A stretch of 64,000 bases of DNA from Arthrobacter sp. PsM3 (GTDB taxonomy: Bacteria > Actinomycetota > Actinomycetes > Actinomycetales > Micrococcaceae), in the NCBI RefSeq assembly GCF_030433895.1, contig NZ_JARUXE010000009.1, forward strand, positions 62,001 through 126,000, written 5' to 3'. Numbering within the stretch: the stretch's first letter is position 1; every line of letters starts with the position of its first letter. Below are positions 1 to 8,096 of this stretch, piece by piece. The translations under genes and the position numbers were made by a program. The notes beneath the pieces were generated by a model that saw nothing but the letters and a program-made list of their open reading frames with translations, was not told the DNA's origin and did no database searches.

Positions 1-1
1 C

Positions 2-1735
2 AAGGACCAGCTCAGCGCCATGTTCGCCGAGAAGGTCTTCCCGATCCTGACCCCCCTGGCCGTGGACCCGGCCCATCCCTTCCCCTACATCTCGGGACTC
101 TCACTCAACCTCGCCGTCGTCGTCCGCAATCCGGTCAGCGACAAGGAGCTCTTCGCCCGCCTCAAGGTCCCGGACCAGCTTCCCCGGCTGATCTCGGTTG
201 ACGGCCCGCGCGCCGGCTCGGTGCCGGGCCGGGTGGCCCGCTTCATCGCCCTCGAGGAAGTCATCGCCGTCCACCTGGACCAGCTCTTTGCCGGGATGGA
301 GGTGCTGGAGCACCACACCTTCCGGGTCACCCGCAATGAGGACCTCGAGGTCGAGGAGGACGACGCCGAGAACCTGCTGCAGGCCCTGGAAAAGGAACTG
401 CTGCGCCGCCGTTTCGGGCCGCCGGTCCGGCTGGAAGTCACGAACGACATCAATCCGAACATCCGGGCCCTGCTGATCCGGGAGCTGGGCGTCGAGGAGT
501 CCGAGGTCTACTCGGTCCCCGCGCCGCTGGACCTCCGGGGCCTCTCGGTCATCGCCGGAATCGACCGGGCGGACCTGCATTACCCCAAGCACGTCCCCCA
601 CACCTCCCGGTACCTCAACGAATCGGAAACGTCCAAGGCGGCGAACGTCTTTGCGGCCATGCGGCGGCGGGACATCCTGCTGCACCACCCCTATGACTCC
701 TTCTCGACCTCCGTGCAGGCGTTCCTGGAGCAGGCGGCCTCGGACCCGAAGGTCCAGGCCATCAAGCAGACGCTGTACCGCACGTCGGGCGACTCGCCGA
801 TCGTCGATGCCCTGATCGATGCCGCCGAAGCCGGCAAGCAGGTCCTGGCCCTCGTGGAGATCAAGGCCCGCTTCGACGAACAGGCCAACATCTCCTGGGC
901 CCGGAAGCTGGAGCAGGCCGGCGTGCACGTGGTCTACGGAATCGTGGGCCTCAAGACGCACTGCAAACTCTCCCTCGTGGTCCGCCAGGAAGTCGATGGC
1001 CTCCGCCGCTACTGCCACATCGGCACCGGCAACTACCACCCCCGCACGGCCCGCTATTACGAGGATCTGGGCCTGCTCACGGCCAATGAGCAGGTGGGCG
1101 AGGACCTGTCCAAGCTTTTCAACCAGCTGTCCGGCTACGCGCCGAAGTCGACCTTCAAGCGGCTCCTGGTGGCGCCGCGCTCGGTCCGGTCAGGACTCAT
1201 CGACCGGATCGAAACCGAGATCCGGAACGCCCGGGCGGGCCTGACCGCCCGGGTCCAGATCAAGGTCAACTCGATGGTGGACGAAGCGATTATCGATTCC
1301 CTGTACCGGGCCTCGCAGGCCGGTGTGCCGGTGGACATCATCGTCCGCGGCATCTGCTCACTGCGTCCCGGGGTGCCAGGCCTCAGCGAGAACATCACCG
1401 TCCGCTCGGTACTGGGCCGTTTCCTGGAGCACTCCCGCGTCTTCGCTTTCGCCAATGGCGGGGACCCGGTGGTCTACATCGGTTCGGCGGACATGATGCA
1501 CCGTAACCTTGACCGCCGGGTGGAAGCCCTCGTCCAGCTCACCAGCGGGGACGACACCACGTACGTCATGGACCTGCTGCGCCGCTACATGGATCCGGGC
1601 ACCGCCAGCTGGCACCTGGACAGCCAGGCGCAATGGACCCGCCACCACCTTGCCGAAGACGGGCACGAACTCGAGGACATCCAGTCGTGGCTGCTCAATT
1701 CCCGCTCGCGGCAGCGCGCGGCAGGGCTGCGGTAG
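2..1735 (+). CDS. ppk: Polyphosphate kinase 1, 5'-truncated by the window edge
   Basis: This enzyme reversibly transfers the gamma-phosphate of ATP onto inorganic polyphosphate. The reading frame is already open at base 2, and the methionine at base 20 falls inside the conserved middle segment ([17 protein letters not shown]), so about 100-150 N-terminal residues lie upstream of the window. 577 residues are visible. The phosphotransfer histidine should be the one in KTHCK, near visible residue 320. It is followed by [10 protein letters not shown] near residue 339, the second conserved histidine motif of PPK1. The C-terminal phospholipase-D-like domain appears complete. A MutT1-like Nudix gene starts 12 nt downstream, an arrangement that probably reflects co-transcription. 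Family assignment is very secure. Confidence 0.97.
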   Translation, partial: KDQLSAMFAEKVFPILTPLAVDPAHPFPYISGLSLNLAVVVRNPVSDKELFARLKVPDQLPRLISVDGPRAGSVPGRVARFIALEEVIAVHLDQLFAGMEVLEHHTFRVTRNEDLEVEEDDAENLLQALEKELLRRRFGPPVRLEVTNDINPNIRALLIRELGVEESEVYSVPAPLDLRGLSVIAGIDRADLHYPKHVPHTSRYLNESETSKAANVFAAMRRRDILLHHPYDSFSTSVQAFLEQAASDPKVQAIKQTLYRTSGDSPIVDALIDAAEAGKQVLALVEIKARFDEQANISWARKLEQAGVHVVYGIVGLKTHCKLSLVVRQEVDGLRRYCHIGTGNYHPRTARYYEDLGLLTANEQVGEDLSKLFNQLSGYAPKSTFKRLLVAPRSVRSGLIDRIETEIRNARAGLTARVQIKVNSMVDEAIIDSLYRASQAGVPVDIIVRGICSLRPGVPGLSENITVRSVLGRFLEHSRVFAFANGGDPVVYIGSADMMHRNLDRRVEALVQLTSGDDTTYVMDLLRRYMDPGTASWHLDSQAQWTRHHLAEDGHELEDIQSWLLNSRSRQRAAGLR

Positions 1736-1746
1736 GGGCTCTGGCG

Positions 1747-2724
1747 TTGAGCAGCGATACACCGGTTGCCGACCAGACAGACCATCTCGGCGAAGAGATT
1801 GCCGTGGTGGCTGCGGGCGCCGTGCCGTGGCGCATCGCCCCGGGCGACAAGGACAAGCTCGAGGTCCTGCTTATCCACCGCCCGCGGTATGACGACTGGT
1901 CATGGCCCAAAGGAAAGATCGACCCCGGCGAGACGGTGCCCGAGTGCGCCTCCCGCGAGGTCGAGGAAGAGATCGGGCTGAAGGCGCCGCTGGGCATCCC
2001 GCTGCCCGCCATCCACTACCACGTCCCGGCGGGCCTGAAAGTGGTCCACTACTGGGCGGTCGACGTCGACGGCGCCCCGCTCCTGCCGGACGGCAAGGAG
2101 GTGGACAGCGTCATGTGGTGCTCGCCGGAGAAGGCCGCCCGCCTGCTGAGCAACCCGAGCGACGTGGCACCGCTGGAGCATCTGGATGCCGCCCACGTCC
2201 GCGGCGAATTGAAAACGTGGCCGCTGGTGATCGTGCGCCATGCCAAGGCCAAGCCACGCTCCTCCTGGTCCAAAGCCGAAGGGGACCGCCCCCTGGCTGC
2301 CACCGGGATGCGGCAGGCGCAGGCCGTGGGGCGGCTGCTGCAGGCGTGGAAACCCATGCGCGTTGTCTCCAGCCCCTGGCTTAGGTGCGTCGCCACCATC
2401 GCCCCGTACGCCAAGGCGTCCGACGCGAAGGTAAAGCTGAACGAGGCCCTCACGGAGCACCGGCACGGCCGCCATCCGCACAAGACGGCCGCCGCCGTCG
2501 AGGGCCTTTTCGACAAGCAGCGGGCCGTCGCGCTTTGCACCCACCGCCCCGCCCTCCCCACCGTGTTCGCCCAGCTGGGAAAGCACATGGGTTCCCGGCT
2601 GCGCGCCCTGCTGCCGGACACCGATCCGTTCCTTGCTCCCGGCGAGATCATCGTGTGCCATGTGGCGCACCACAGCAAGGACAAAGTCGTCGCGGTGGAG
2701 CGGTTCAGGCCCTTCGACGACTGA
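1747..2724 (+). CDS. mutT1: MutT1-like Nudix hydrolase fused to a histidine phosphatase domain
   Basis: This is a two-domain protein of about 325 aa. The N-terminal half carries a complete Nudix box, GKIDPGE...REVEEEIGL, at residues 56-78. The C-terminal half begins with the phosphohistidine motif VRHAKA near residue 164, typical of the histidine phosphatase superfamily. The same fusion in mycobacterial MutT1 clears 8-oxo-dGTP, 8-oxo-GTP and diadenosine polyphosphates, so nucleotide-pool sanitation is the likely role. The chosen start is TTG at 1747, 12 nt after the ppk stop and preceded by a GGTAGGGG stretch. An upstream ATG at 1633 lies inside ppk in another frame and encodes low-complexity sequence unlike the family. 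GTG at 1804 is an alternative start. Confidence 0.9.
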   Translation: MSSDTPVADQTDHLGEEIAVVAAGAVPWRIAPGDKDKLEVLLIHRPRYDDWSWPKGKIDPGETVPECASREVEEEIGLKAPLGIPLPAIHYHVPAGLKVVHYWAVDVDGAPLLPDGKEVDSVMWCSPEKAARLLSNPSDVAPLEHLDAAHVRGELKTWPLVIVRHAKAKPRSSWSKAEGDRPLAATGMRQAQAVGRLLQAWKPMRVVSSPWLRCVATIAPYAKASDAKVKLNEALTEHRHGRHPHKTAAAVEGLFDKQRAVALCTHRPALPTVFAQLGKHMGSRLRALLPDTDPFLAPGEIIVCHVAHHSKDKVVAVERFRPFDD

Positions 2725-2799
2725 GGTCCCTGATCCTCCGGCCTGCTCAGCCAGCAAGACGAATAAGGCTCGGACCGGACTTCTCAGTAGACTGGGACG

Positions 2800-3603
2800 G
2801 TGAGCATTCCAACGCCCTATGAAGACCTGCTGCGCGATGTCCTGGATCACGGCACGCACAAATCGGACCGCACCGGGACGGGCACCCTGAGTGTCTTCGG
2901 CCGCCAGATGCGTTTCGATCTGAGCAAGAGTTTCCCCCTGATCACCACCAAGCGCGTGCACTTCAAGTCCGTCGCCGTGGAACTGCTGTGGTTCCTCCGC
3001 GGGGACACGAACGTGAAGTGGATGCAGGACCAGGGTGTCACCATCTGGAACGAATGGGCCGATGCCGACGGCGAACTCGGTCCGGTCTACGGCGTCCAGT
3101 GGCGTTCCTGGCCGACCCCCGACGGCGGCCACATTGACCAGATCGCCGAACTCATCGAGAACCTCAAGACCAACCCGGATTCCCGGCGGCACATCGTCTC
3201 GGCCTGGAACGTGGCCGAGCTCAAGGACATGGCCCTCCCGCCGTGCCACGCGTTCTTCCAGTTCTACGTCGCCGACGGCAAGCTCTCATGCCAGCTTTAC
3301 CAGCGCTCCGCGGACACCTTCCTGGGCGTGCCGTTCAACATCGCCTCCTACGCCCTGCTGACCTGCATGGTTGCCCAGCAGACCGGCCTTGAACCCGGCG
3401 AATTCGTCTGGACCGGCGGCGACGTCCACATCTACGACAACCACATGGACCAGGTCCTCAAGCAGCTCGCCCGGACCCCCTACGACTACCCGCAGCTCAA
3501 GATCACCCGCAAGCCGGACTCCATCTTCGACTACACCCTCGATGACTTCGAGGTAGTCGGATACCAGCACCACCCGACGATTAAGGCCCCGATAGCCGTA
3601 TGA
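2800..3603 (+). CDS. thyA: Thymidylate synthase
   Basis: It makes dTMP from dUMP using methylenetetrahydrofolate. The protein has 267 aa against 264 in E. coli. Visible hallmarks are [11 protein letters not shown] near the N terminus (phosphate loop), the catalytic cysteine in PPCHAF at residue 149, and the dUMP-binding run [15 protein letters not shown]. The start is GTG. The stop codon overlaps the folA start in an ATGA arrangement, so thyA and folA are translationally coupled. This fits the pathway, because ThyA oxidises the folate that FolA reduces again. Confidence 0.98.
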   Translation: MSIPTPYEDLLRDVLDHGTHKSDRTGTGTLSVFGRQMRFDLSKSFPLITTKRVHFKSVAVELLWFLRGDTNVKWMQDQGVTIWNEWADADGELGPVYGVQWRSWPTPDGGHIDQIAELIENLKTNPDSRRHIVSAWNVAELKDMALPPCHAFFQFYVADGKLSCQLYQRSADTFLGVPFNIASYALLTCMVAQQTGLEPGEFVWTGGDVHIYDNHMDQVLKQLARTPYDYPQLKITRKPDSIFDYTLDDFEVVGYQHHPTIKAPIAV

Positions 3604-4187
3604 GCAACGACAAAATGCCGGGCGCGCAGCCCGTTGATTTTACCGCCACGCTGGACGCCCTCACCGGGCTCGGCGTCGTCTGGGCCCAAACCAGCACCGG
3701 TGTCATCGGCAAGGACGGCGGCATGCCGTGGCGCCTTCCCGAGGACATGGTGCACTTCACCCGGCTCACCAGCGGACACCCCGTGATCATGGGCCGCAAA
3801 ACCTGGGAGTCCTTCCCCGACAAATACCGCCCCCTGCCCGGGCGGACGAACATTGTGATCACCCGCCAGGAAGGCTGGGGCGAGACGCCCATCGCGGCGG
3901 GCGCCGTCGCGGTCAAGTCCCTGGACGATGCCCTCCTGGAGTCCCAGTTCGCCGCCGGCAACGAAATGGTCTGGATCATCGGCGGCGGCAACATCTATGC
4001 GCAGTCGATGGACCTCGCCAACGTCGCCGTTATCACCACTATCGACAGCACCACGGAGGGCGACACCTTCGCCCCGGACCTCGGCTACGACTGGACCATG
4101 GGCGCGAGCCTGCCCGCCGACGGCTGGCAGACAGCGGAGAACGGCACCCGCTACCGCATCAACGTCTGGCACCGGGCGGAGGGCTAA
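3600..4187 (+). CDS. folA: Dihydrofolate reductase
   Basis: It reduces dihydrofolate to tetrahydrofolate with NADPH. The 195-aa protein shows the substrate-loop signature [18 protein letters not shown], the cofactor motif [22 protein letters not shown], and a second glycine-rich NADPH motif, WIIGGGNIY. It carries about 20 residues more at the N terminus than most bacterial DHFRs. The ATG overlaps the thyA TGA, which fixes the start. A small membrane-protein gene follows after 4 nt, and the read-through arrangement suggests the folate operon may extend into the next cluster. Confidence 0.97.
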   Translation: MSNDKMPGAQPVDFTATLDALTGLGVVWAQTSTGVIGKDGGMPWRLPEDMVHFTRLTSGHPVIMGRKTWESFPDKYRPLPGRTNIVITRQEGWGETPIAAGAVAVKSLDDALLESQFAAGNEMVWIIGGGNIYAQSMDLANVAVITTIDSTTEGDTFAPDLGYDWTMGASLPADGWQTAENGTRYRINVWHRAEG

Positions 4188-4191
4188 GGGG

Positions 4192-4425
4192 ATGCCGACC
4201 AAATCCGAGACCCTCTTTGTCCTGGGCTATATGCTGCTGCCGCTGCTGGCGCTGCTCTCCGCGATCGTGGGGCTGACCATGATCCTGGGTGGCGACAAGA
4301 TCCTCGGCGCAATCGTGCTCGTGGTGGTCACCCAGGCCTTTGCCTTCGGGGCGTTCTTCGCCCTACGGAAGCGCAAGCATGCGCTGCTCACGGAGCAGGG
4401 CGGCGACGGCGTCGGCCCACGTTGA
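4192..4425 (+). CDS. Small two-span membrane protein, function unknown
   Basis: I do not recognise a family for this 77-residue protein. It has two hydrophobic segments, roughly residues 8-32 (LGYMLLPLLALLSAIVGL) and 38-60 (ILGAIVLVVVTQAFAFGAFF). A basic RKRKH follows, which would place the C terminus in the cytoplasm. The ATG is preceded by GGAGGG at a spacing of about 8 nt and follows the folA stop by 4 nt. The stop overlaps the TTG of the next gene (TTGA). Its size and topology match the two-span proteins further downstream, but it lacks their EYGV and GGLLFLA motifs. Confidence 0.7.
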   Translation: MPTKSETLFVLGYMLLPLLALLSAIVGLTMILGGDKILGAIVLVVVTQAFAFGAFFALRKRKHALLTEQGGDGVGPR

Positions 4426-4826
4426 GCGACGCTCCGGAGAACGGACGCCCGCCCCGGCGCAAGGGCTTCTACAAGCGCCAGATTGAACTGGAAGCCGCGA
4501 AGCATGGACTCACCGTTGAGGAGTACGGCGTCTACAAAGGCTCGGTGGGGAGTGGGGTGGAGCCGATCAATTCGGCCGGGGGCCTGCTGTTCCTTGCCGT
4601 CCTGATCTCACTGTTCTCCGGCGTGGTAGTTGTAGCCGGCGTCGGGCTGTTGATCGACGACAAGGTTACGGACTGGGTGGAATTGATCATTGCCTTCGCC
4701 ATCGTCCTCTTCACGGTGCCCGTCTCGTGGGCGTACTACGTCAAGGAACGCAAGGCCGTCCGCCTTCGACGGGCCAGCGGGAAGACACTTCAGCACCCTA
4801 CCCGCCGTTCAATAGTCCGGGACTAG
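4422..4826 (+). CDS. Two-span membrane protein of the EYGV/GGLLFLA family (copy 1)
   Basis: This 134-aa protein has a charged N-terminal tail, the motif EEYGVYKG near residue 30, then EPINSAGGLLFLAVLIS leading into a first membrane span (about residues 48-72). A second span (WVELIIAFAIVLFTVPVSW) covers about 84-105, and the tail is basic. The same order of motifs recurs in the genes at 6709 and 7148 and, more weakly, at 7628, so these are paralogues. Translation starts at TTG inside the preceding stop. No function is known to me. The neighbouring WXG100 gene suggests a role as a partner or immunity protein, which is inference. Confidence 0.75.
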   Translation: MSDAPENGRPPRRKGFYKRQIELEAAKHGLTVEEYGVYKGSVGSGVEPINSAGGLLFLAVLISLFSGVVVVAGVGLLIDDKVTDWVELIIAFAIVLFTVPVSWAYYVKERKAVRLRRASGKTLQHPTRRSIVRD

Positions 4827-4841
4827 GCGGGCTGGCGCAAT

Positions 4842-4865
4842 GCGATGGGGAGAATACCCCATCGC
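4842..4865. terminator. 9-bp inverted repeat between copy 1 and the WXG100 gene
   Basis: GCGATGGGG and CCCCATCGC form perfect 9-bp arms around the 6-nt loop AGAATA, starting 16 nt after the preceding stop. No T-run follows, so it may be a weak terminator, an mRNA-stabilising hairpin or a regulator site. The remaining space up to 4973 holds no recognisable gene. Confidence 0.4.
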
Positions 4866-4973
4866 CGGTCACGGCGGTTCCGGCTACATTGGTGCCGGTT
4901 AGGTACGCACGCCGGAATGCACCAGATCCCGGCCGCAGCCGGTTAGGCTGATGCACGGATAGGGGGATCCGCT

Positions 4974-6059
4974 ATGGCAGGAAACTTGTGGGGCGCCGAC
5001 GTCGCCCAGTTGCGCACACTCGCACAACAATTCGGCAAGACGTCCGAGACGCTGCTACAACAGTCGACCACGCTGACGTCGGCCATCAACAACAACACCG
5101 TCTGGAAGGGTGCCGACGGCGCGCGCTTCACCTCCGAGTGGAACGGCGGCCACCGCGCCCTGATCCAAAAGACTGCACTGGCACTCAAGGCGGAGTCCAA
5201 GCGCCTGCTGACCCACGCCGAACAGCAGGAGAAAGCCAGCAACGCGGCCACCGGAGCCGGCGGCGGCCCCGGCGCCCTCGGCAGCGCGGGCGGCAACTTG
5301 GCCGTTGTCGGCGGAGCAGCCGTTGTCGGCGGGTTCCGCGCCGCGATGGGAGTCCAGAAGAACATCAAGGCGCCGCTGACGCTGGCCAAGCACGTCGGAC
5401 AGTACGGCTGGGTCCTGAAAAACCAGCGGGCGGAACTGGCCCAGACCATGCTGACCAGAGGTCACCACCGCCTGGGCGGACCGGCTTTCGACAGCCGGCA
5501 CCTGGGGCAGACGACCGCTGGCAACCGCGCCCTGGAAGGGCTGCTCAAGGACACGGGCAAAGCAAACCGACTCCTTTCCCGGATCGACAAAGCCTCGGAC
5601 ATTGTCTCCCTGAAGAACCTGCACCAGTTCGGCGGACCGCTGTCCAAGCTCAGGCCGCTGCTGGAGGAAAAGGCCTGGATCGGAGCCGGGTCCAAGATGG
5701 AATGGCTCGGGAAATCGGGTCTGGCGCGCGGACTCGGCTGGGCCGGAGTGGGCTTTAACACCTACGACTCGGTGCAAAGCTTCGCGGACGGGGACATCAA
5801 GGGCGGCGTTGGCAGCGCGCTTAAAGCCGGGCTCGGCATCGGCTGCTTCCTGCCGCCTCCGGCCGGAACCGTCTGCCAGGTCGCCAGCGTCGGGGTCGCC
5901 ATCTACGAAAACTGGGACACGATCAGCAGCGTGGGCCAGAACATCGGAGAGGGTATCGCCGACGCCGTCAGGGATCCCGGGAAATTCGTCAGCGATGCCG
6001 AGGATACCGTCAAAGATGCTGGGAAGTCCGTGGCCAAGTTCTTCGGCTTCGGGGATTAG
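4974..6059 (+). CDS. WXG100-type putative type VII secretion substrate with glycine-rich C-terminal domain
   Basis: The first ~95 of 361 residues look like a WXG100 helical hairpin: two amphipathic helices separated by the signature W44-K45-G46 (TVWKGADGARFTSEW). A Gly/Ala-rich linker with a hydrophobic patch follows (about 97-125), then a helical middle. The C-terminal part, about residues 255-330, is rich in glycine and hydrophobic residues (GLGWAGVGF, GGVGSALKAGLGIG, GTVCQVASVGVAIY) and resembles a glycine-zipper or membrane-associating segment. It ends in a charged helix. WXG100 proteins are typically exported by ESX/type VII machinery, but no such machinery lies in this window. The start has a good AGGGGGAT ribosome site. 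The gene sits among two-span membrane protein genes, so a membrane-acting effector is possible but unproven. Confidence 0.75.
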   Translation: MAGNLWGADVAQLRTLAQQFGKTSETLLQQSTTLTSAINNNTVWKGADGARFTSEWNGGHRALIQKTALALKAESKRLLTHAEQQEKASNAATGAGGGPGALGSAGGNLAVVGGAAVVGGFRAAMGVQKNIKAPLTLAKHVGQYGWVLKNQRAELAQTMLTRGHHRLGGPAFDSRHLGQTTAGNRALEGLLKDTGKANRLLSRIDKASDIVSLKNLHQFGGPLSKLRPLLEEKAWIGAGSKMEWLGKSGLARGLGWAGVGFNTYDSVQSFADGDIKGGVGSALKAGLGIGCFLPPPAGTVCQVASVGVAIYENWDTISSVGQNIGEGIADAVRDPGKFVSDAEDTVKDAGKSVAKFFGFGD

Positions 6060-6068
6060 GAGAATCGC

Positions 6069-6722
6069 ATGACTGTTCAGGAAGAGACACAGCAGGAGCC
6101 GCGGCTCGGCGTCGACGTCATCGGCTTCGGCGTGGGCGAATTCGCCTACCTCCTCAACGTGTTCGAAGGGCCCGCCCGGGACCGGTCCGTCAGCGTCTTC
6201 CGAGCCGGGGAACTGGTGGACGACATCACGCTGGCCACGGCCGGGGCGTCGTCGCTCCTGGCCCGGGATCTGGCTGCCGTCGACGACGACGGCGACCTCG
6301 GAGTCAAGGGGGTGGCCGCGGCCGTCGCCACGGCCCTCGGCCAGGCTGGGAGCTGGACCGAACTTTCCCTGCTGACCGAGGACAGCATGGACAACGTGGT
6401 GCTGCTCGAGGCGCCCGGTGTCGCCCTGATGCTGCAGCCACGGCTGCTGGGGACCTGGTTCGTCTTCGCCCAGGATCCATCAATCAGCTCGGCCGAGGCC
6501 ACCCTCCGCGTGGTCCGCAAGCATGTGGCGGAGAATCCCGGGGGCACGGCGTACCTCGTGTTCAAGAGCCTCGACGCCGAGAAGCACCTGCTGGTCCGCC
6601 GCGGCGCGGACTCCTGGGCCACCGGCATCCCCAACTTCGCCACCGACGAGGTCGCTGAAACCGAAGGGCTGGACGACGCCGGACTGCTGCGCGCCATCCA
6701 GGAGTGCCGTGGCGAGGCGTAG
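6069..6722 (+). CDS. Conserved hypothetical soluble protein next to the WXG100 gene
   Basis: This protein of 217 aa has no membrane span and no family that I recognise. It is acidic and looks like a mixed alpha/beta fold, with recurring hydrophobic strands such as GVDVIGFGVGEFAYLLNVF and GTAYLVFKSLDAEKHLLV. It follows the WXG100 gene by 9 nt with an AGGAGAA ribosome site. Its last 14 bases overlap the GTG start of the next membrane-protein gene, so it is clearly in the same operon. Possible roles are a secretion chaperone (as EspG proteins are for some ESX substrates) or an immunity protein. Neither can be shown from sequence alone. Confidence 0.75.
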   Translation: MTVQEETQQEPRLGVDVIGFGVGEFAYLLNVFEGPARDRSVSVFRAGELVDDITLATAGASSLLARDLAAVDDDGDLGVKGVAAAVATALGQAGSWTELSLLTEDSMDNVVLLEAPGVALMLQPRLLGTWFVFAQDPSISSAEATLRVVRKHVAENPGGTAYLVFKSLDAEKHLLVRRGADSWATGIPNFATDEVAETEGLDDAGLLRAIQECRGEA

Positions 6723-7161
6723 CCGGGACGTGCCCCAGGAGCCCGGCTATGTGCCGTACCAGCCGACGGAGGCACGGGTCATCCACCGCCGGGCAGAGAA
6801 CGGCGAGGTGGTCGCGTACACGGCCGAGGAATACGGTGTCCACAACGACGGTCTTGGCATCATCGAACCCGTGAACTCATCCGGGGGTCTGCTGTTCCTG
6901 GCAATCCTGCTGTCGGCAGGAATGGGGGGTCTGGCCTACTTCGTCGTCCAAGTGATCATCCAGGACGTGTGGGACATAGCGGGCCGGGTGTGGTGGGTGT
7001 TTCCCGCGTGCATTTGTCCCTTTGTTTTCGCTTGGGCCAGCTACTTCTCCGAGCGCAATGCCGAAAAGCTGCGCGCGGCCCGCACCCTGCCACGGCCCGC
7101 AACCTGCCACGGCCCGTTGAATAGCGTGCACGGCCTCGAGGAGTCCCGTGGCCAGGCGTAG
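6709..7161 (+). CDS. Two-span membrane protein of the EYGV/GGLLFLA family (copy 2), C terminus altered by a 17-bp duplication
   Basis: This is a close paralogue of the next gene. They share MARRSRDVPQEPGY, AYTAEEYGV and NSSGGLLFLAILL, with two membrane spans at about residues 58-86 and 95-115. Translation starts at GTG inside the end of the preceding gene. The tail is unusual. The family normally ends in LPRPVE, but here a 17-bp tandem duplication (7079-7112) shifts the frame. The ancestral GTT-GAA-TAG end is bypassed and the reading frame runs on for 13 extra residues into the start of the next gene. The protein is 150 aa instead of an expected ~137. It probably still folds, since the change lies after the second span. 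Confidence 0.75.
   Translation: MARRSRDVPQEPGYVPYQPTEARVIHRRAENGEVVAYTAEEYGVHNDGLGIIEPVNSSGGLLFLAILLSAGMGGLAYFVVQVIIQDVWDIAGRVWWVFPACICPFVFAWASYFSERNAEKLRAARTLPRPATCHGPLNSVHGLEESRGQA
7079..7112 (+). repeat. 17-bp tandem duplication shifting the reading frame
   Basis: Bases 7079-7095 and 7096-7112 are two adjacent 17-bp units, CCCGCACCCTGCCACGG and CCCGCAACCTGCCACGG, differing at one position. Because 17 is not a multiple of three, the second copy changes the frame of the host gene and bypasses the stop seen in its paralogue. Confidence 0.85.
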
Positions 7162-7549
7162 CCGGGACGTGCCCCAGGAACCGGGCTACATCCCCTACCA
7201 ACCGCCGGAAGCGCGGGTGGTCCACCGACTCGCGGAGAACGGCGAGATAGTCGCCTACACGGCCGAGGAATACGGTGTCCGCAAGGACGATGGTCTTGGC
7301 ATCATCGCACCCACGAATTCATCGGCCGGCCTGCTGTTCCTCGCCGTCCTGATCACCATCGCATTCGGCGGCATGCTTTACGGACTGGTCCAAATGGGCA
7401 TCACCGATCAATGGGAGATTCTGGGCGAGATCTGGTGGATGTACCTGCTCATCCTCTATCCGCTGTACTTCGGCTGGGCCAGTTATTTATCCGAGCGCAA
7501 AGCCGAAAAGCTGCGCAAAGCCCGCAACCTCCCGAGGCCCGTTGAGTAA
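7148..7549 (+). CDS. Two-span membrane protein of the EYGV/GGLLFLA family (copy 3)
   Basis: This 133-aa protein has the intact family architecture: basic N terminus MARRSRDVPQEPGY, AYTAEEYGVRKDD, NSSAGLLFLAVLIT entering span 1 (about 59-83), span 2 (WWMYLLILYPLYFGWASYL), then SERKAEKLRKARNLPRPVE. Its GTG start lies 14 nt inside the end of copy 2, mirroring the way copy 2 starts inside the gene before it. The local DNA, GTGGCCAGGCGTAGCCGG, is nearly identical to that at 6709. A tandem gene duplication that carried its translational-coupling site is the simplest explanation. Confidence 0.78.
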   Translation: MARRSRDVPQEPGYIPYQPPEARVVHRLAENGEIVAYTAEEYGVRKDDGLGIIAPTNSSAGLLFLAVLITIAFGGMLYGLVQMGITDQWEILGEIWWMYLLILYPLYFGWASYLSERKAEKLRKARNLPRPVE

Positions 7550-7627
7550 CCCGACCACAACCCGCCCTTCCGCCCTGTCCCGTCCGTGGCTCTTCCCGGA
7601 CAGCACCCACCCTTTTCCAGGAGAATG

Positions 7628-8044
7628 ATGGACCTTTACGCAGCGCGCCGCCACGCAGACGAGCAGACCAGGGCCAGACACGAACAGGCCGTGGCCGACG
7701 GCGAGAAGCGCCTGCTGGCCAGGACTACTGACGGCGGCAGGCTGCACAGCTACGCCGCCGATGAGATCGGTTTTGCCCGTGCCGGCACGGGACCCATCGT
7801 CACCACCGCGCCGGGCATGCTGGTCCTCGCCATGATTTTCGCCGCGGTGACGGCGTTCTCCCTTTTCCTGCTCGCGGCCCCCACGGCCACCGGCCAGGAC
7901 CCGTTGTGGGGAGCACTCGCGCTTACCGCCGGCGGGATCGCCGGGGCAGCCTACGCCGTACGGCTGGCCGTGTCCGAATTCCGGGCGCGAAAAATCCGCC
8001 GGGAGCGGGGCATGCCGGATCCCAGTCCGCGGCAGTTGGATTGA
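7628..8044 (+). CDS. Diverged two-span membrane protein, probable fourth member of the EYGV family
   Basis: This protein of 138 aa has a long charged N-terminal part with the sequence HSYAADEIGFARAGTGPI at about residues 40-57. This aligns in order and spacing with AYTAEEYGV...GLGII of the upstream paralogues. Two spans follow, MLVLAMIFAAVTAFSLFLL and LWGALALTAGGIAGAAYAV, then a basic tail EFRARKIRRERGMP. An AGGAG ribosome site at 7619-7623 favours the second of two adjacent ATG codons (7628). It is separated from copy 3 by 78 nt and closes the cluster before asd. Confidence 0.72.
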   Translation: MDLYAARRHADEQTRARHEQAVADGEKRLLARTTDGGRLHSYAADEIGFARAGTGPIVTTAPGMLVLAMIFAAVTAFSLFLLAAPTATGQDPLWGALALTAGGIAGAAYAVRLAVSEFRARKIRRERGMPDPSPRQLD

Positions 8045-8096
8045 GCGGTGACGTAACCGGCTGCGCCCCGGAGCCAACAAAGTCTAAACTGGCCCA

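Noticed and set aside
101..1039. 312-aa open frame on the minus strand opposite ppk
   Set aside because: It mirrors a well-conserved plus-strand gene, has no family motif, and long antisense frames are expected in DNA with such high third-position GC.
1900..3249. 449-aa minus-strand frame across the Nudix gene and thyA
   Set aside because: It overlaps two secure genes on the other strand, has low-complexity composition and no domain.
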